A DNA stretch of 64,000 bases from Alloprevotella tannerae (GCA_015259125.1 JABZGR010000002.1:124001-188000), one strand, 5' to 3'. Positions 43,671 through 53,353 are shown, counted from the stretch's first letter. Made by a program: numbers and translations. The notes: generated by a model from the sequence alone, not told the origin.

Positions 43671-46145
43671 TTATAAGAAAAGCAAAGCCAAGCGATAGAC
43701 GATAAATGAAACGGCATAGGCGAGGCCGGTTGTGTAACAAACAGTGAATATCGCCCACTTCCAATGCCCGGTTTCGTTTTTGATAGCAGTCACTGTCGCA
43801 ATGCAGGGGAAATATAGCAGGATAAATACTAAATAAGAGAGCGCTGAGGCCGGCGAAAGTGAGCGCGCGATGGCGCTTTGTAAGTGTGTGTCGTGACCGG
43901 CAGCGGCAGCGTCACCAATTTTCTCGCCTGCGTACATCACGCCCATCGTAGAGACGACGAGTTCTTTTGCACTAACGCCGGACAAGATGCCGACATTCAT
44001 TCTCCAATCGAAGCCTAAGGGGGACATAATCGGACCGATAAGGCGTCCCGCCTGCTCTAAGTAAGACATTTGCGGCGCTGCGGCCTCAGCAGAAGGCTGC
44101 GCCGTTTGCTGAGTGCTTGCTGTCGGTTGCGGAGATGGCGTCGGTGTTTCAGTAGGGCGGGGGAAATAGCCCAAAAACCAGATAATAATGGAAGCCACTA
44201 AGATGATATGCCCCATTTTTCGCAAATATTGGCGGCCTTTCTCCCACGTATGGCGGCCGATGCTCTTAGCGGCAGGGAGGCGATAAGGCGGTAGTTCCAT
44301 CACAAAAGGTAAATCCACGCCTTTCAGCAAAACTTTACTGAACAACTTCGCCATTAAGACTGCCATCAATATGCCTAAAGCGTACAAGCCTAAGAGAACA
44401 AAAGCCGCATGATGTGGGAAAAACGTACCAATGAGCAGAATATAAATCGGAATACGCGCCGAGCAGGACATCATAGGAATGACTAGCATTGTGATGAGTC
44501 GACTTTTAGGATTTTCAATCGTGCGTGTGGCGATGACGGCAGGCACATTGCAGCCAAAGCCCATAATCATTGGAATGAAACTCTTGCCGTGCAGTCCCAT
44601 ATGATGCATCAGCCGATCCATAATAAAGGCTGCACGCGCCATATAACCAGAATCTTCGAGCAGAGAAATAAAAGTATAGAGAATGAGAATGTTAGGTAGG
44701 AAAACAATAACTGCTCCCACACCGCCAATGATACCATCAACGAGCAAGTCGCGCAAAGCGCCGGGCGCCATGTTTCCGGATACAAGCTCGCCGATACGAT
44801 CTACGAGCCACTGCAACCAGTCCATCGGATACTGGCCTAAAGTAAACGTTGCCTCAAACATTAAAAAGAGCAAGGCAAAGAAGATGGGGAAGCCCCAAAT
44901 GCGGTGGGTCACGATGCGATCGATGCGATCCGTAAGCGTGGGTTCTTCGCTGCGTTTTGCCGGACGAAACGTTTCGCGCAGCGCGCCTTGAATAAAACCA
45001 TATTTGGCGTCAATCAGTGCCGATTCGGCCGATTCTCCCAACTCTTTTTGCAAGCGTTGTTGCTCGGCATAGCGTATAGAGATAATTTCGTCGTGGTTGG
45101 GCAGCTTGTCGATCAAGCCATCTATCTCCTTATCTCCCTCTAAGCATTTAATAGCTAAGTAACGCGTGGAATATTTGTAGCGTATCCGGTCATTGCGTTG
45201 AAAGGCTGCTTTTATTTTGTCAATGCTACTCTCCAGTTCTGCTCCGTGATTGATATGAATGTGTCGAGATATTTTCGGATTATAACCTTCATAGACAGCG
45301 ATAACTTTCTCAAACAATTCTTCTACCCCTCTTCCCGTACGGCATACCGTGGGAATCGTTGGCGCACCCAGTAATATGCCCAGCTTATGATGGTCCAACT
45401 GATCGCCGCGTGCCTCTAATTCGTCATACATATTCAGTGCGCAGACGAGCGGGAGGTGCATATCAATCAGTTGGGTCGTCAGGTAGAGATTTCGCTCCAG
45501 GTTCGACGCATCTATGACGTTAACGATCACGTCCGGCGTCTCTTCTATCAGCTGTTTGCGCACGTATAGTTCCTCCGGACTATAAGTTGATAGCGAGTAA
45601 GTGCCGGGAAGGTCGACTATTCTGAAATGATACGTGTTGCCGTTCTTCGCCGTGAAGTCGAAGAAGCCGTCTTTAGCTCCGACCGTTACGCCGCTGTAAT
45701 TGCCAACATGCTCGTGCGCCCCGCTGGCTATGTTAAACAGCGAAGTCTTGCCGCAATTCGGATTGCCAAGCAAGGCAACGTAGATCGTGCGTCGTTTCTC
45801 GTCGGCCATTTTCTCCATCTTATGTAAGAGGCGCTGTTGCAACTCGGCTTCTTCTTCTGCCGTAGGGTGGAGCGGCATTCTGTTTTCTGGCGTCTCCTGC
45901 TGTGCTTTGGTTAAGGCTTCCTCCTCGCCGATAACCTCGATCAGGGCAGCCTCGCTGCGGCGCAGAGAAATCTTGTAGCCCATCACCTCATATTCGATAG
46001 GATCACGGAGTGGAGCGTTGAGAATGACGCGCACAGTTTTGCCTTTGATAAATCCCATCTCTACAATGCGCTTACGGAAACCGCCGTGGCCAAACACTTT
46101 GACAATGACGCCGCGCTCACCGGTATGTAGTTCGCTTAATCTCAT
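43671..46145 (-). CDS. feoAB: FeoA-FeoB fusion ferrous iron transporter
   Basis: An 824-residue protein: FeoA SH3-like domain at about residues 1-75 (LHTGERGVIVKVFGHGGFRKR), then the FeoB G domain with G1 GNPNCGKTS near residue 128, DLPGTYSL (G3) and NMYDE (G4), followed by a GDI-like helical part and the membrane domain with the two Gate motifs (FIMDRLMHHMGLHGKSFIPM and MMSCSARIPIYILLIG). A Pro/Thr/Gln-rich stretch at about residue 665-690 (PTETPTPSPQPTAS) breaks the last third and is probably a loop. It imports Fe2+ across the inner membrane. Single-gene unit; the fusion replaces separate feoA. Confidence 0.95.
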   Translation of the reverse strand: MRLSELHTGERGVIVKVFGHGGFRKRIVEMGFIKGKTVRVILNAPLRDPIEYEVMGYKISLRRSEAALIEVIGEEEALTKAQQETPENRMPLHPTAEEEAELQQRLLHKMEKMADEKRRTIYVALLGNPNCGKTSLFNIASGAHEHVGNYSGVTVGAKDGFFDFTAKNGNTYHFRIVDLPGTYSLSTYSPEELYVRKQLIEETPDVIVNVIDASNLERNLYLTTQLIDMHLPLVCALNMYDELEARGDQLDHHKLGILLGAPTIPTVCRTGRGVEELFEKVIAVYEGYNPKISRHIHINHGAELESSIDKIKAAFQRNDRIRYKYSTRYLAIKCLEGDKEIDGLIDKLPNHDEIISIRYAEQQRLQKELGESAESALIDAKYGFIQGALRETFRPAKRSEEPTLTDRIDRIVTHRIWGFPIFFALLFLMFEATFTLGQYPMDWLQWLVDRIGELVSGNMAPGALRDLLVDGIIGGVGAVIVFLPNILILYTFISLLEDSGYMARAAFIMDRLMHHMGLHGKSFIPMIMGFGCNVPAVIATRTIENPKSRLITMLVIPMMSCSARIPIYILLIGTFFPHHAAFVLLGLYALGILMAVLMAKLFSKVLLKGVDLPFVMELPPYRLPAAKSIGRHTWEKGRQYLRKMGHIILVASIIIWFLGYFPRPTETPTPSPQPTASTQQTAQPSAEAAAPQMSYLEQAGRLIGPIMSPLGFDWRMNVGILSGVSAKELVVSTMGVMYAGEKIGDAAAAGHDTHLQSAIARSLSPASALSYLVFILLYFPCIATVTAIKNETGHWKWAIFTVCYTTGLAYAVSFIVYRLALLFL

Positions 46146-46196
46146 GGTTTATTCGCTTTTTTCACTCATAAACTGTTGATAATTCCAGTCAGAAGC

Positions 46197-46212
46197 TATG
46201 CAAAGTTGCATA
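46197..46212. promoter_or_regulatory. Candidate operator TATGCAAAGTTGCATA upstream of feoAB
   Basis: A 7-bp-arm palindrome (TATGCAA-AG-TTGCATA) 52 bases upstream of the feoAB start; on the minus strand it contains CAACTTTG, a weak -7 candidate, so a repressor bound here could cover the promoter. An iron regulator is the natural suspect but no known box is matched. Confidence 0.45.
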
Positions 46213-46557
46213 AAAATCTCTGTATAAAGATGGCTGTAGGCTGATTTTATTTGCTAAAAAACGCTTGTAGACCAATATTTTTTTTGATGGCGACTGTTGC
46301 CCTCTTATCAATGCTCGCATAAGTGTGGTTGAGGGTGATGTTGGGTTGGCTGATTAAAGGAAAAGCGTCCGCCTTTAGCGCCTTTGACCGCCTTTGCTTT
46401 TGCTGATCGTCGAAAAAGAAGCGAGGTTGTTGTGTACGAACAAATCCATCTCAAACCGACATAAAATGTGGCCCTGTTTTGATGAGATAAGGGCAAGGAA
46501 AACAATCGCTTAAGTCGTAATCTGCTGCGCCAATGATCCGATTGGGGGCTTTTTTCT

Positions 46558-46645
46558 CGTGAGGTGAAGCAGTTTTTATCACGAGCGCAGACTCTTATCA
46601 TCACGATGCTACATATTTTTCGTCACGATGAAAAAGTGAGAATAC
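46558..46645. repeat. Intergenic 4 x 22-bp array (array D, core TCRYGA)
   Basis: CGTGAG, CACGAG, CACGAT and CACGAT at 46558, 46580, 46602 and 46624, exactly 22 bases apart, with more degenerate spacers than arrays A and B. Located in the 823-base gap 46146-46968 between the feoAB start and the pepO end; between 46646 and 46872 nothing else is seen. Confidence 0.8.
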
Positions 46646-46872
46646 GCAGCCTTTGGCGTGAAAAATCAAAAGGTGATTTTGTGAAAATGAGAGATGAGGC
46701 CGTATTTTTTAGTTATTGTTAGTCGGAAACAAAAGTCTCTTGCGCGGCTTGGTTGGGGAATGTTTGCCGTTCAAGTCTTGCGGGTGAAAATGCTTATATG
46801 CGTGAGGTGAAAACGAAGAGGATTGGATTTTTCATCCGGCAATAGATGAGCCGATTAAGCGTAAAGCTGCTA

Positions 46873-46915
46873 TAATAAAACTCCGGCCGACAGTTTGTTT
46901 GCTGCCGGCCGGAGT
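46873..46915 (-). terminator. Terminator of the proS-ABC-F-pepO operon
   Basis: On the minus strand ACTCCGGCCG-G-CAG ... CTG-T-CGGCCGGAGT followed by TTTTATTAT, 53 bases past the pepO stop. Confidence 0.85.
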
Positions 46916-46968
46916 AGGTGAGGGGCGAGCGAGAAATAAAGCGCTACCCGTTGTGTTTTAGTCAGTCG

Positions 46969-49002
46969 TTACCAAACGTCTACACGCTTTGCTTTAGGAA
47001 CAAAGAGCGGATCCTTGGACGTAATATTGAAGGCCTTGTACCATGCATCGATTTGCGGAAGCGCTGCATTGACGCGCCAGCGTGCCGGGGCGTGCGGGTC
47101 CATCTTGTTGAGCATCCTCAGTTGCTCGGGGCGAATGTTTTGTGCCCAAATTAAGCCAAACGAGAGGAAGAAGCGCTGCTCTGGCGTAAAGCCTTCAAGC
47201 GTTTCGCCCTTCTTTATCTTCATCGCGTTTTGCAAGGCTTGATATGCCACGTTCAAACCGCCGTTGTCAGCGATGTTTTCACCCAAGGTGAGTTTGCCGT
47301 TGGCCATCATGCCCGGGAGCACTTCAATCTTGTTGAAGAAATCTTCCATCACTTTCGTGCGCTTTTCAAAATTCTTTTTGTCAGCTGCCGTCCACCAGTT
47401 GCGCAAGTTTCCGGTCTTGTCGAATTGTGCGCCTTGGTCGTCGAAGCCGTGCGTCATTTCGTGGCCGATAACCACACCGATCGCGCCATAGTTGGTTGCA
47501 TCGTCAGCCTCCAGGTCAAAGAAAGGCGGCTGGAGAATGGCTGCCGGGAAGCAGATCTCGTTGGTTGTCGGGTTGTAGTAAGCGTTGATTGTTTGCGGTG
47601 TCATCAGCCATTCCGTTTTGTCAGTCGGCTTGTTGGCCTTGCGGCTGATGATGTCCTCCAGATTAAACTCAGAGGCACGGCTAAGGTTCTCGTAGAACGA
47701 CAAAGATTCGTCGATCTGCAGCGCAGAGTAGTCGCGCCAAGTATCAGGATAGCCAATCTTTACGTAGAAGTTGTTGAGCTTGTCGATAGCCTGCTCTTTG
47801 GTGGCCGGACTCATCCATTTCAGCGCTTTAATGCGCTCGCCGAGGGCAACTTGCAGGTTCTTAACCAACTCTAGCATACGCTTCTTGGCTGCTTCCGGGA
47901 AGTATTTTTCTACATACATCTTGCCGACAGCCATGCCTAATACGCTGTTGACAACGCCTACGGCACGCTTCCAGCGCGGACGGTCTTGCTGCGCACCGCT
48001 CATCGTCTTCGAATAGAAATCGAAGGATGCTGCGCGGAAGTTGTCGTCTAAGGCGTTGGCAGCATCGTCGATAACCTTGAATTCTGCATAGGCCTTGAGG
48101 TCATCCAAATTATAGTCGTTCAAAATCTTTTCTACCTCGTGGATCGGTTCGATTTGATCTACCGTAACTTCAGTAATGGTGGGGAAACCTAAAGCCAAAC
48201 GGGTAGCTTCCCAATCGATGCCGGGGAAGTCTTTGAGCAACTGTGCGTATGACATTTTGTGATAGTTGGCTTCTATATCGCGCAACTTCGTAGCGCTATA
48301 TGAGGCCTTAGCAATTTGCGTCTCGATTGCCATTACGGCCTGCATCTTCTTCTCTGCCGTTCCTGCGTTGTCGCCAACCATTGTGAAGAGTTGCTTCACG
48401 TAGGCCTTGTAAGCATTGCGCACCTTGACCGTCGCAGAGTCGTCGTTGAGGTAGTAGTCGCGCTCTCCTAATGAGAGGCCACCTTGGCTGATGTTGAAGA
48501 GGTTCATCGCCGCGTTACGGATGTCAGCGCCGATGCCAAAATCAAACATCATAGAGGGAGCGCCCTTGCGCACCAGTGCTGCTACGACAGCTTGGTATTC
48601 TTTTTTGTTCTGAATGCCGTGCACTTTTGCAAGCACCGGACGAATGGGGGTTACGCCTTCGCGATTGCGGCGCACGCTGTCCATAGCTAAATTGTAAAGA
48701 CTACCAATTTTTTGGCCTAAAGAGCCTTTGGCGTGCTGGTGCTTAGCCAAATCTTCGATGAGTTCTCTTACTTGCGCTTGATTGTTCTCGTGGAGCTGAT
48801 CAAACTGCCCGAAGCGTGTGTATTCAGGGGTGAGGGGATGCGCTTTCATCCAACCGCCAGCGGAATACTCATAGAAGTCTGTACCAGGCTTTGCGCTGAG
48901 GTCCATGTTTTGCTTGCTGATGCCTGAAATGGTCTGTTGCCCGAAAGCTGAAACAGCCATAAATGAGAACATCGGTAGCATTGTCTTAATTCTCATAATC
49001 AT
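46969..49002 (-). CDS. pepO: M13 family zinc metallopeptidase (PepO/neprilysin-like)
   Basis: About 677 residues from ATG 49002 (ATG 48996 also possible; the further upstream frame overlaps the ABC-F gene). A signal peptide (TMLPMFSFMAVSAFGQ) is followed by the M13 N-terminal helical domain (KPGTDFYEYSAGGWMKAHP) and the catalytic domain with NAYYNPTTNEICFPA, the zinc motif VIGHEMTHGFDDQG (HExxH with variant HEMTH) and GENIADNGGLNVAY (third zinc ligand Glu). It ends in the canonical aromatic FVPKAKRVDVW. Such enzymes cleave short peptides outside the inner membrane. It follows the ABC-F gene by 14 bases on the same transcript. Confidence 0.93.
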   Translation of the reverse strand: MIMRIKTMLPMFSFMAVSAFGQQTISGISKQNMDLSAKPGTDFYEYSAGGWMKAHPLTPEYTRFGQFDQLHENNQAQVRELIEDLAKHQHAKGSLGQKIGSLYNLAMDSVRRNREGVTPIRPVLAKVHGIQNKKEYQAVVAALVRKGAPSMMFDFGIGADIRNAAMNLFNISQGGLSLGERDYYLNDDSATVKVRNAYKAYVKQLFTMVGDNAGTAEKKMQAVMAIETQIAKASYSATKLRDIEANYHKMSYAQLLKDFPGIDWEATRLALGFPTITEVTVDQIEPIHEVEKILNDYNLDDLKAYAEFKVIDDAANALDDNFRAASFDFYSKTMSGAQQDRPRWKRAVGVVNSVLGMAVGKMYVEKYFPEAAKKRMLELVKNLQVALGERIKALKWMSPATKEQAIDKLNNFYVKIGYPDTWRDYSALQIDESLSFYENLSRASEFNLEDIISRKANKPTDKTEWLMTPQTINAYYNPTTNEICFPAAILQPPFFDLEADDATNYGAIGVVIGHEMTHGFDDQGAQFDKTGNLRNWWTAADKKNFEKRTKVMEDFFNKIEVLPGMMANGKLTLGENIADNGGLNVAYQALQNAMKIKKGETLEGFTPEQRFFLSFGLIWAQNIRPEQLRMLNKMDPHAPARWRVNAALPQIDAWYKAFNITSKDPLFVPKAKRVDVW

Positions 49003-49016
49003 ATATCTATTAAATG

Positions 49017-50951
49017 TTATTTTGATTGTATTTCTTCTAAACGAGAGGCGGCGGCCTCCCAATCGGCCATCGTTTGCTCCAACTCTTTTTGCTGTGAGGC
49101 ATATTGCGTAATCAGTGCTGCGTCAATCGCTCCTTCCGGAGTAGACATCTGCTGCTCTAAGTCTTGCAAAGTTGCTTCGATTCGTGAGATGGCCTCTTCT
49201 TTTTCTTTTACCTCTTTTTCTACTTTTCGCAATAATCGCGCGTGTTCTTTCTGCTCTTCGTAGGAGAGCTTGCCTAGTGCTTGTTGAGGCGTTGCCGGAT
49301 TTGCTGTGCTTTGAGTTGGCGTTGCTTCCAAGCTCTTCAAGTCTTGCAGTTCTTTCTTTTGCAAGAAGTCGTAAATGCCGCCTAAGTGTTCGCGCACAAG
49401 TCCATCGCCAAATTCGTAAACCTTTGTGACGAGACCATCGAGGAAGTCGCGGTCGTGGCTCACCAAGATTACCGTGCCGTCAAAGGCTTGTATGGCCTCT
49501 TTCAATACGTCTTTGGTGCGCATATCCAAGTGGTTGGTCGGCTCATCTAAGATTAAGAAATTTACCGGCTCAAGCAAGAGACGTATCATGGCTAATCTGC
49601 TACGTTCACCGCCCGACAGCACTTTTACCTTCTTATCTGAAGCTTCGCCGCCAAACATAAAGGCGCCGAGAATATCGCGAATCTTTAAGCGAATATCCCC
49701 TTTGGCTACGCTGTCGATCGTATCAAAAACTGTCAAGTCCTCATCTAAAAGTTGCGCTTGGTTTTGTGCATAATAACCAATGGCTACATTGTGACCGAGT
49801 TTGAGGCTTCCTGTATAAGGTATCTCTCCCATGATACATTTTACCAAGGTTGATTTGCCCGCGCCGTTCTTTCCTACGAATGCGACTTTCTCTCCGCGTT
49901 TCAGCGTTAGGTTGACATCGTGGAAAACGCAATGGGAACCATAATCTTTTCGCAGATCTTCGCAGATTAGCGGGTAGTCGCCGGTGCGGCTGCAAGGCGG
50001 AAACTTTAAATGTAAGCTTGAGCGATCTACTTCATCAACGACAATCGGCACAATCTTTTCCAATTGCTTGATGCGACTTTGTACTTGTACGGCTTTTGTA
50101 GGCTTATAGCGGAAGCGTTCTATGAAATCTTTGATGTCAGCAATTTCTTTTTGCTGGTTTTCATACGCTCGCAATTGCTGCTCGCGGCGCTCTTCACGTA
50201 GCCGGATAAAATCGTCATATTTTGCCTTATAGTCAGTGATACGTCCGCAAGAGATTTCGATCGTGCGGTTGGTGACATTATTCAAGAAAGCGCGGTCGTG
50301 ACTTACCAAGACTACGGCACTCGCACTGTGTTGCAGGAATTGCTCCAGCCAGCGGATACTTTCGATGTCCAGGTGGTTGGTCGGCTCATCTAATAATAAG
50401 ATGTCCGGGCTGCGAAGCAAAATTTTTGCCAACTCTATGCGCATACGCCAGCCGCCGCTAAACTCTTTTGTGGGTCGGTCGAAGTCTTCGTGTACAAAAC
50501 CCAAGCCTAAAAGCGTGCGCTCCATTTGAGCACGATAATTCAAGCCGCCCATCAACTGAAAGCGATCGTTGTCGTGGGCAAAGCGCTCTACGAGTTCCAA
50601 GTAATCCTGACTCTCGTAATCATCACGCTCTGCGAGTTCTTGATTTTCTCGCTCTATGCGCTGCTGCAGGTCGCGGATGTCGGCAAAGGCTTTCTCGGTC
50701 TCCTCAATGACTGTATGGTCATCGCTGAGCACCATCACTTGCGGCAAGTAGCCTATCGTTGCTCCTTTTTCAATGGCAACGCTTCCGCTCGACGCTTGTT
50801 GGCTACCGGATAGAATCTTTAGCAGCGTGGACTTGCCCGCCCCGTTCTTTCCGACCAGCGCGATACGATCCTTCTTGTTTATATTAAAGCAGACGTCGGT
50901 GAACAGTGGGGTTGCACCGAACATTACTGCTAATTGATCTACTGCTATCAA
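49017..50951 (-). CDS. ABC-F family ATPase (ribosome-associated type)
   Basis: A 644-residue soluble protein with two ATP-binding cassettes and no membrane segment. Domain 1: GKNGAGKSTLLKIL (Walker A), FSGGWRMRIELAKILL (signature), DILLLDEPTNHLD (Walker B). Domain 2: GKNGAGKSTLVKCI, LSGGERSRLAMIRLLL, FLILDEPTNHLD. The charged linker between them (about residues 240-300) and a C-terminal coiled coil (EEQKEHARLLRKVEKEVKEKEE) match Uup/YdiF-type ABC-F proteins that act on stalled ribosomes; some confer antibiotic resistance, which the sequence does not settle. It lies 5 bases after proS, fitting a translation-related operon. Confidence 0.92.
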   Translation of the reverse strand: MIAVDQLAVMFGATPLFTDVCFNINKKDRIALVGKNGAGKSTLLKILSGSQQASSGSVAIEKGATIGYLPQVMVLSDDHTVIEETEKAFADIRDLQQRIERENQELAERDDYESQDYLELVERFAHDNDRFQLMGGLNYRAQMERTLLGLGFVHEDFDRPTKEFSGGWRMRIELAKILLRSPDILLLDEPTNHLDIESIRWLEQFLQHSASAVVLVSHDRAFLNNVTNRTIEISCGRITDYKAKYDDFIRLREERREQQLRAYENQQKEIADIKDFIERFRYKPTKAVQVQSRIKQLEKIVPIVVDEVDRSSLHLKFPPCSRTGDYPLICEDLRKDYGSHCVFHDVNLTLKRGEKVAFVGKNGAGKSTLVKCIMGEIPYTGSLKLGHNVAIGYYAQNQAQLLDEDLTVFDTIDSVAKGDIRLKIRDILGAFMFGGEASDKKVKVLSGGERSRLAMIRLLLEPVNFLILDEPTNHLDMRTKDVLKEAIQAFDGTVILVSHDRDFLDGLVTKVYEFGDGLVREHLGGIYDFLQKKELQDLKSLEATPTQSTANPATPQQALGKLSYEEQKEHARLLRKVEKEVKEKEEAISRIEATLQDLEQQMSTPEGAIDAALITQYASQQKELEQTMADWEAAASRLEEIQSK

Positions 50952-50956
50952 AACGA

Positions 50957-52441
50957 TTAGTAAGCTCTGGCAATGATTACTTTGTGTTTCGCAGGTTTAC
51001 CGGAGACCATATCAATGCCCGGATTTGTTTGGTCTACATTGAAAGGAATACAGCGGATTGTGGCTTGCGTTTCTTCTTTAATTTTCGCCTCAGTTTCTTC
51101 TGTGCCGTCCCAAGGACAAAGGAAAAAGCCTCCATCTTTTACACGCTTCTTAAAGTCGTCGTAGTTGTCGCAGGGGAAGATGCGCTCATCGCGGAATTTT
51201 GAAGCCTTATGAAACATATGCTGCTGAATCTCTTCCAAGAGTTTCTCTACATATTCTTCGATGCCTTCGACCTGTAAAGTCTCTTTTTCGAGCGTATCGC
51301 GGCGCATCAATTCGATGGTCCCGTTTTGCAGGTCGCGCCCGCCCATCACCAAGCGCACTGGTACGCCCTTTAATTCGTAGTCGGCAAACTTGAAGCCCGG
51401 GCGTTTATTGTCTGCGTTATCATATTTTACGCGGATACCTTTGCTGCGAAGCGTTGAAGCGATCGCCTCCAAGCGCTCGTTGAGCTTTTGCAGTTCCTCG
51501 TCATTCTTATATATCGGTACGATGACCACTTGAATCGGAGCAAGATGCGGTGGTAGCACAAGGCCGTTGTCGTCAGAGTGCGTCATAATCAAAGCACCCA
51601 TCATACGAGTTGATACGCCAAAACTTGTAGCCCACGGGTATTGCAACTGATTGTCTTTATCGACATACTGTACGCCGAAAGCCTTTGCGAAGTTTTGCCC
51701 TAAGAAGTGGCTCGTGCCGTTTTGTAATGCCTTGCCATCTTGCATCATCGCCTCAATCGTGTACGTCTGCACGGCGCCTGCAAAGCGTTCAGTAGCGCTC
51801 TTCATTCCGCGTACTACGGGGACAGCCATGACATTTTCTACACAGTCAGCATAGACGTCAAGCATCTGTCGTGCGCGTTGATCTGCCTCTTCGCACGTAG
51901 CGTGGGCGGTATGCCCTTCTTGCCAAAGAAACTCTGATGTGCGCAAGAACAAGCGTGTGCGCATCTCCCAACGCATAACGTTACACCACTGGTTGCAAAT
52001 GACGGGCAGATCTCGCCATGAATGAATCCATTTGCGGTACGTGTTCCAAAACATCGTCTCAGATGTGGGGCGTATGATCAACTCTTCGTCGAGTTTAGCC
52101 TCGGGATCTACCACGACGCCCGTCTTCTCAGCGTTCGTCTTCAAGCGATAGTGCGTCACGACGGCACACTCCTTGGCGAAGCCCTCAACGTGTTCGGCCT
52201 CTTTTGAGAGGAAAGATTTCGGAATCAATAATGGGAAGTATACATTTTGCACCCCCACTTCCTTAAAGCGCGCGTCCATACTCTGTTGAATGCGTTCCCA
52301 AATTGCATAGCCGTAAGGTTTAATTACCATACAACCGCGTACGTCCGATTGCTCGGCCAATTCGGCCTTTACAACCAATTCGTTATACCAGCGGGAGTAA
52401 TCCACACTTCTCTTCGTCAGATCTTTGAGTTCTTTCGCCAT
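50957..52441 (-). CDS. proS: Prolyl-tRNA synthetase, archaeal/eukaryal-type
   Basis: A 494-residue class II synthetase charging tRNA-Pro. Motif 2/3-type sequences RPTSETMFWNTYRKWIHSWRDL, NQWCNVMRWEMRTRLFLRTSEF region and TSFGVSTRMMGALIMTHSDD are present; there is no YbaK-like editing insertion, and a C-terminal zinc-like domain (FFLCPWDGTEETEAKIKEE) typical of the archaeal-type (ProS3) form ends in the terminal Tyr. First gene of the operon, with a TAACTTCG promoter element 27 bases upstream. Confidence 0.95.
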   Translation of the reverse strand: MAKELKDLTKRSVDYSRWYNELVVKAELAEQSDVRGCMVIKPYGYAIWERIQQSMDARFKEVGVQNVYFPLLIPKSFLSKEAEHVEGFAKECAVVTHYRLKTNAEKTGVVVDPEAKLDEELIIRPTSETMFWNTYRKWIHSWRDLPVICNQWCNVMRWEMRTRLFLRTSEFLWQEGHTAHATCEEADQRARQMLDVYADCVENVMAVPVVRGMKSATERFAGAVQTYTIEAMMQDGKALQNGTSHFLGQNFAKAFGVQYVDKDNQLQYPWATSFGVSTRMMGALIMTHSDDNGLVLPPHLAPIQVVIVPIYKNDEELQKLNERLEAIASTLRSKGIRVKYDNADNKRPGFKFADYELKGVPVRLVMGGRDLQNGTIELMRRDTLEKETLQVEGIEEYVEKLLEEIQQHMFHKASKFRDERIFPCDNYDDFKKRVKDGGFFLCPWDGTEETEAKIKEETQATIRCIPFNVDQTNPGIDMVSGKPAKHKVIIARAY

Positions 52442-52467
52442 TGATTTTTCCTAATTTATTTTGACCG

Positions 52468-52475
52468 CGAAGTTA
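52468..52475 (-). promoter_or_regulatory. Putative -7 element TAACTTCG of the proS operon
   Basis: Minus-strand TAACTTCG, 27 bases before the proS ATG; the same variant recurs at 4775, 4890 and 14822. Confidence 0.5.
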
Positions 52476-52587
52476 GCAATTTCAATTCATATAAGGCGTC
52501 CTTAAGCCTTATTCTGCAGAAAAACCGCTGTAAAAGTGTTCTGAAAGGCTATAAAAAATAAAGAGACTTGATTATTTGTTTGTCAAA

Positions 52588-52619
52588 TTTGCTTCTAACT
52601 CTCCTTTGTCCTATCTTTG
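52588..52619 (+). promoter_or_regulatory. Promoter of the OmpA-family lipoprotein gene
   Basis: TTTG (52588-52591), 20-base spacer, TATCTTTG (52612-52619): a full consensus. It places the transcription start near 52626 and excludes the upstream in-frame ATG at 52568. Confidence 0.8.
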
Positions 52620-52642
52620 CTGCCTGTTTAATAGAAAAAGAT

Positions 52643-53353
52643 ATGGAAATGAAGATGAAGGTTTCAGTTTTCTGTTTATGTGCAGCGCTCCTATTTAGCG
52701 GCTGTGATATGTCAAACAAGGCCAAGGGCGGGCTTATCGGCGGCGGCGGCGGAGCAGCGCTTGGTGCAATTATCGGCGGTATTGCCGGTAAAGGTAAAGG
52801 TGCGGCTATTGGTGGCGCTATCGGTGCTGCAGTAGGTGCAGGGGCCGGTGTTTTGATCGGCAACAAAATGGATAAGGCCCGCGAGGCTGCTCGCAAAGCC
52901 AACGCGGAAGCCGAAGTGATCAAGGACGAAAAGACCGGACTCACTTACGTTAAGGTTACTTTCCCCTCTGGACTTCTATTCCAAACGGGGCAAGACGTTT
53001 TAAGCACTTCAGCTCGCAACGACTTGGCTACATTTGCTAAGAATCTTACTTCTGATATGGATCTCTATGTTTATGGGTATACTGACAACCAAGGATGGCG
53101 TGGTGCTTCAGCTTCAGAGAGTATGAACAAGAATCAAGTGCTTTCGGAGCAACGTGCCAATAGCGTAAGCAGTTACCTGCGCTCCAATGGTATCTCATCT
53201 GCACAAATGAAGGAGGTCAAAGGCTTCGGCGAGAGTAACCCCGTAGCCTCTAACGATTCGAGCGCGGGACGCGAACAAAACCGTCGTGTTGAAGTTTACG
53301 TAATGCCGAGTAAAGAAATGATTAAGAACGCCAAGGCGGAAGCCGGCGAATGA
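52643..53353 (+). CDS. OmpA-family lipoprotein with glycine-zipper segment
   Basis: 236 residues from ATG 52643 (52649 and 52655 are alternatives). Lipoprotein signal with lipobox LLFSGC, then a glycine-zipper of about 50 residues (GGLIGGGGGAALGAIIGGIAG, GAAIGGAIGAAVGAGAG) likely embedded in or pressed on the membrane, and a C-terminal OmpA peptidoglycan-binding domain (LYVYGYTDNQGWRG, ANSVSSYLRSNGISS, GFGESNPVASNDSSAGREQNRRVEV region). It tethers the outer membrane to the wall, as in Pal/YiaD. Highly expressed judging by its consensus promoter. Confidence 0.92.
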   Translation: MEMKMKVSVFCLCAALLFSGCDMSNKAKGGLIGGGGGAALGAIIGGIAGKGKGAAIGGAIGAAVGAGAGVLIGNKMDKAREAARKANAEAEVIKDEKTGLTYVKVTFPSGLLFQTGQDVLSTSARNDLATFAKNLTSDMDLYVYGYTDNQGWRGASASESMNKNQVLSEQRANSVSSYLRSNGISSAQMKEVKGFGESNPVASNDSSAGREQNRRVEVYVMPSKEMIKNAKAEAGE

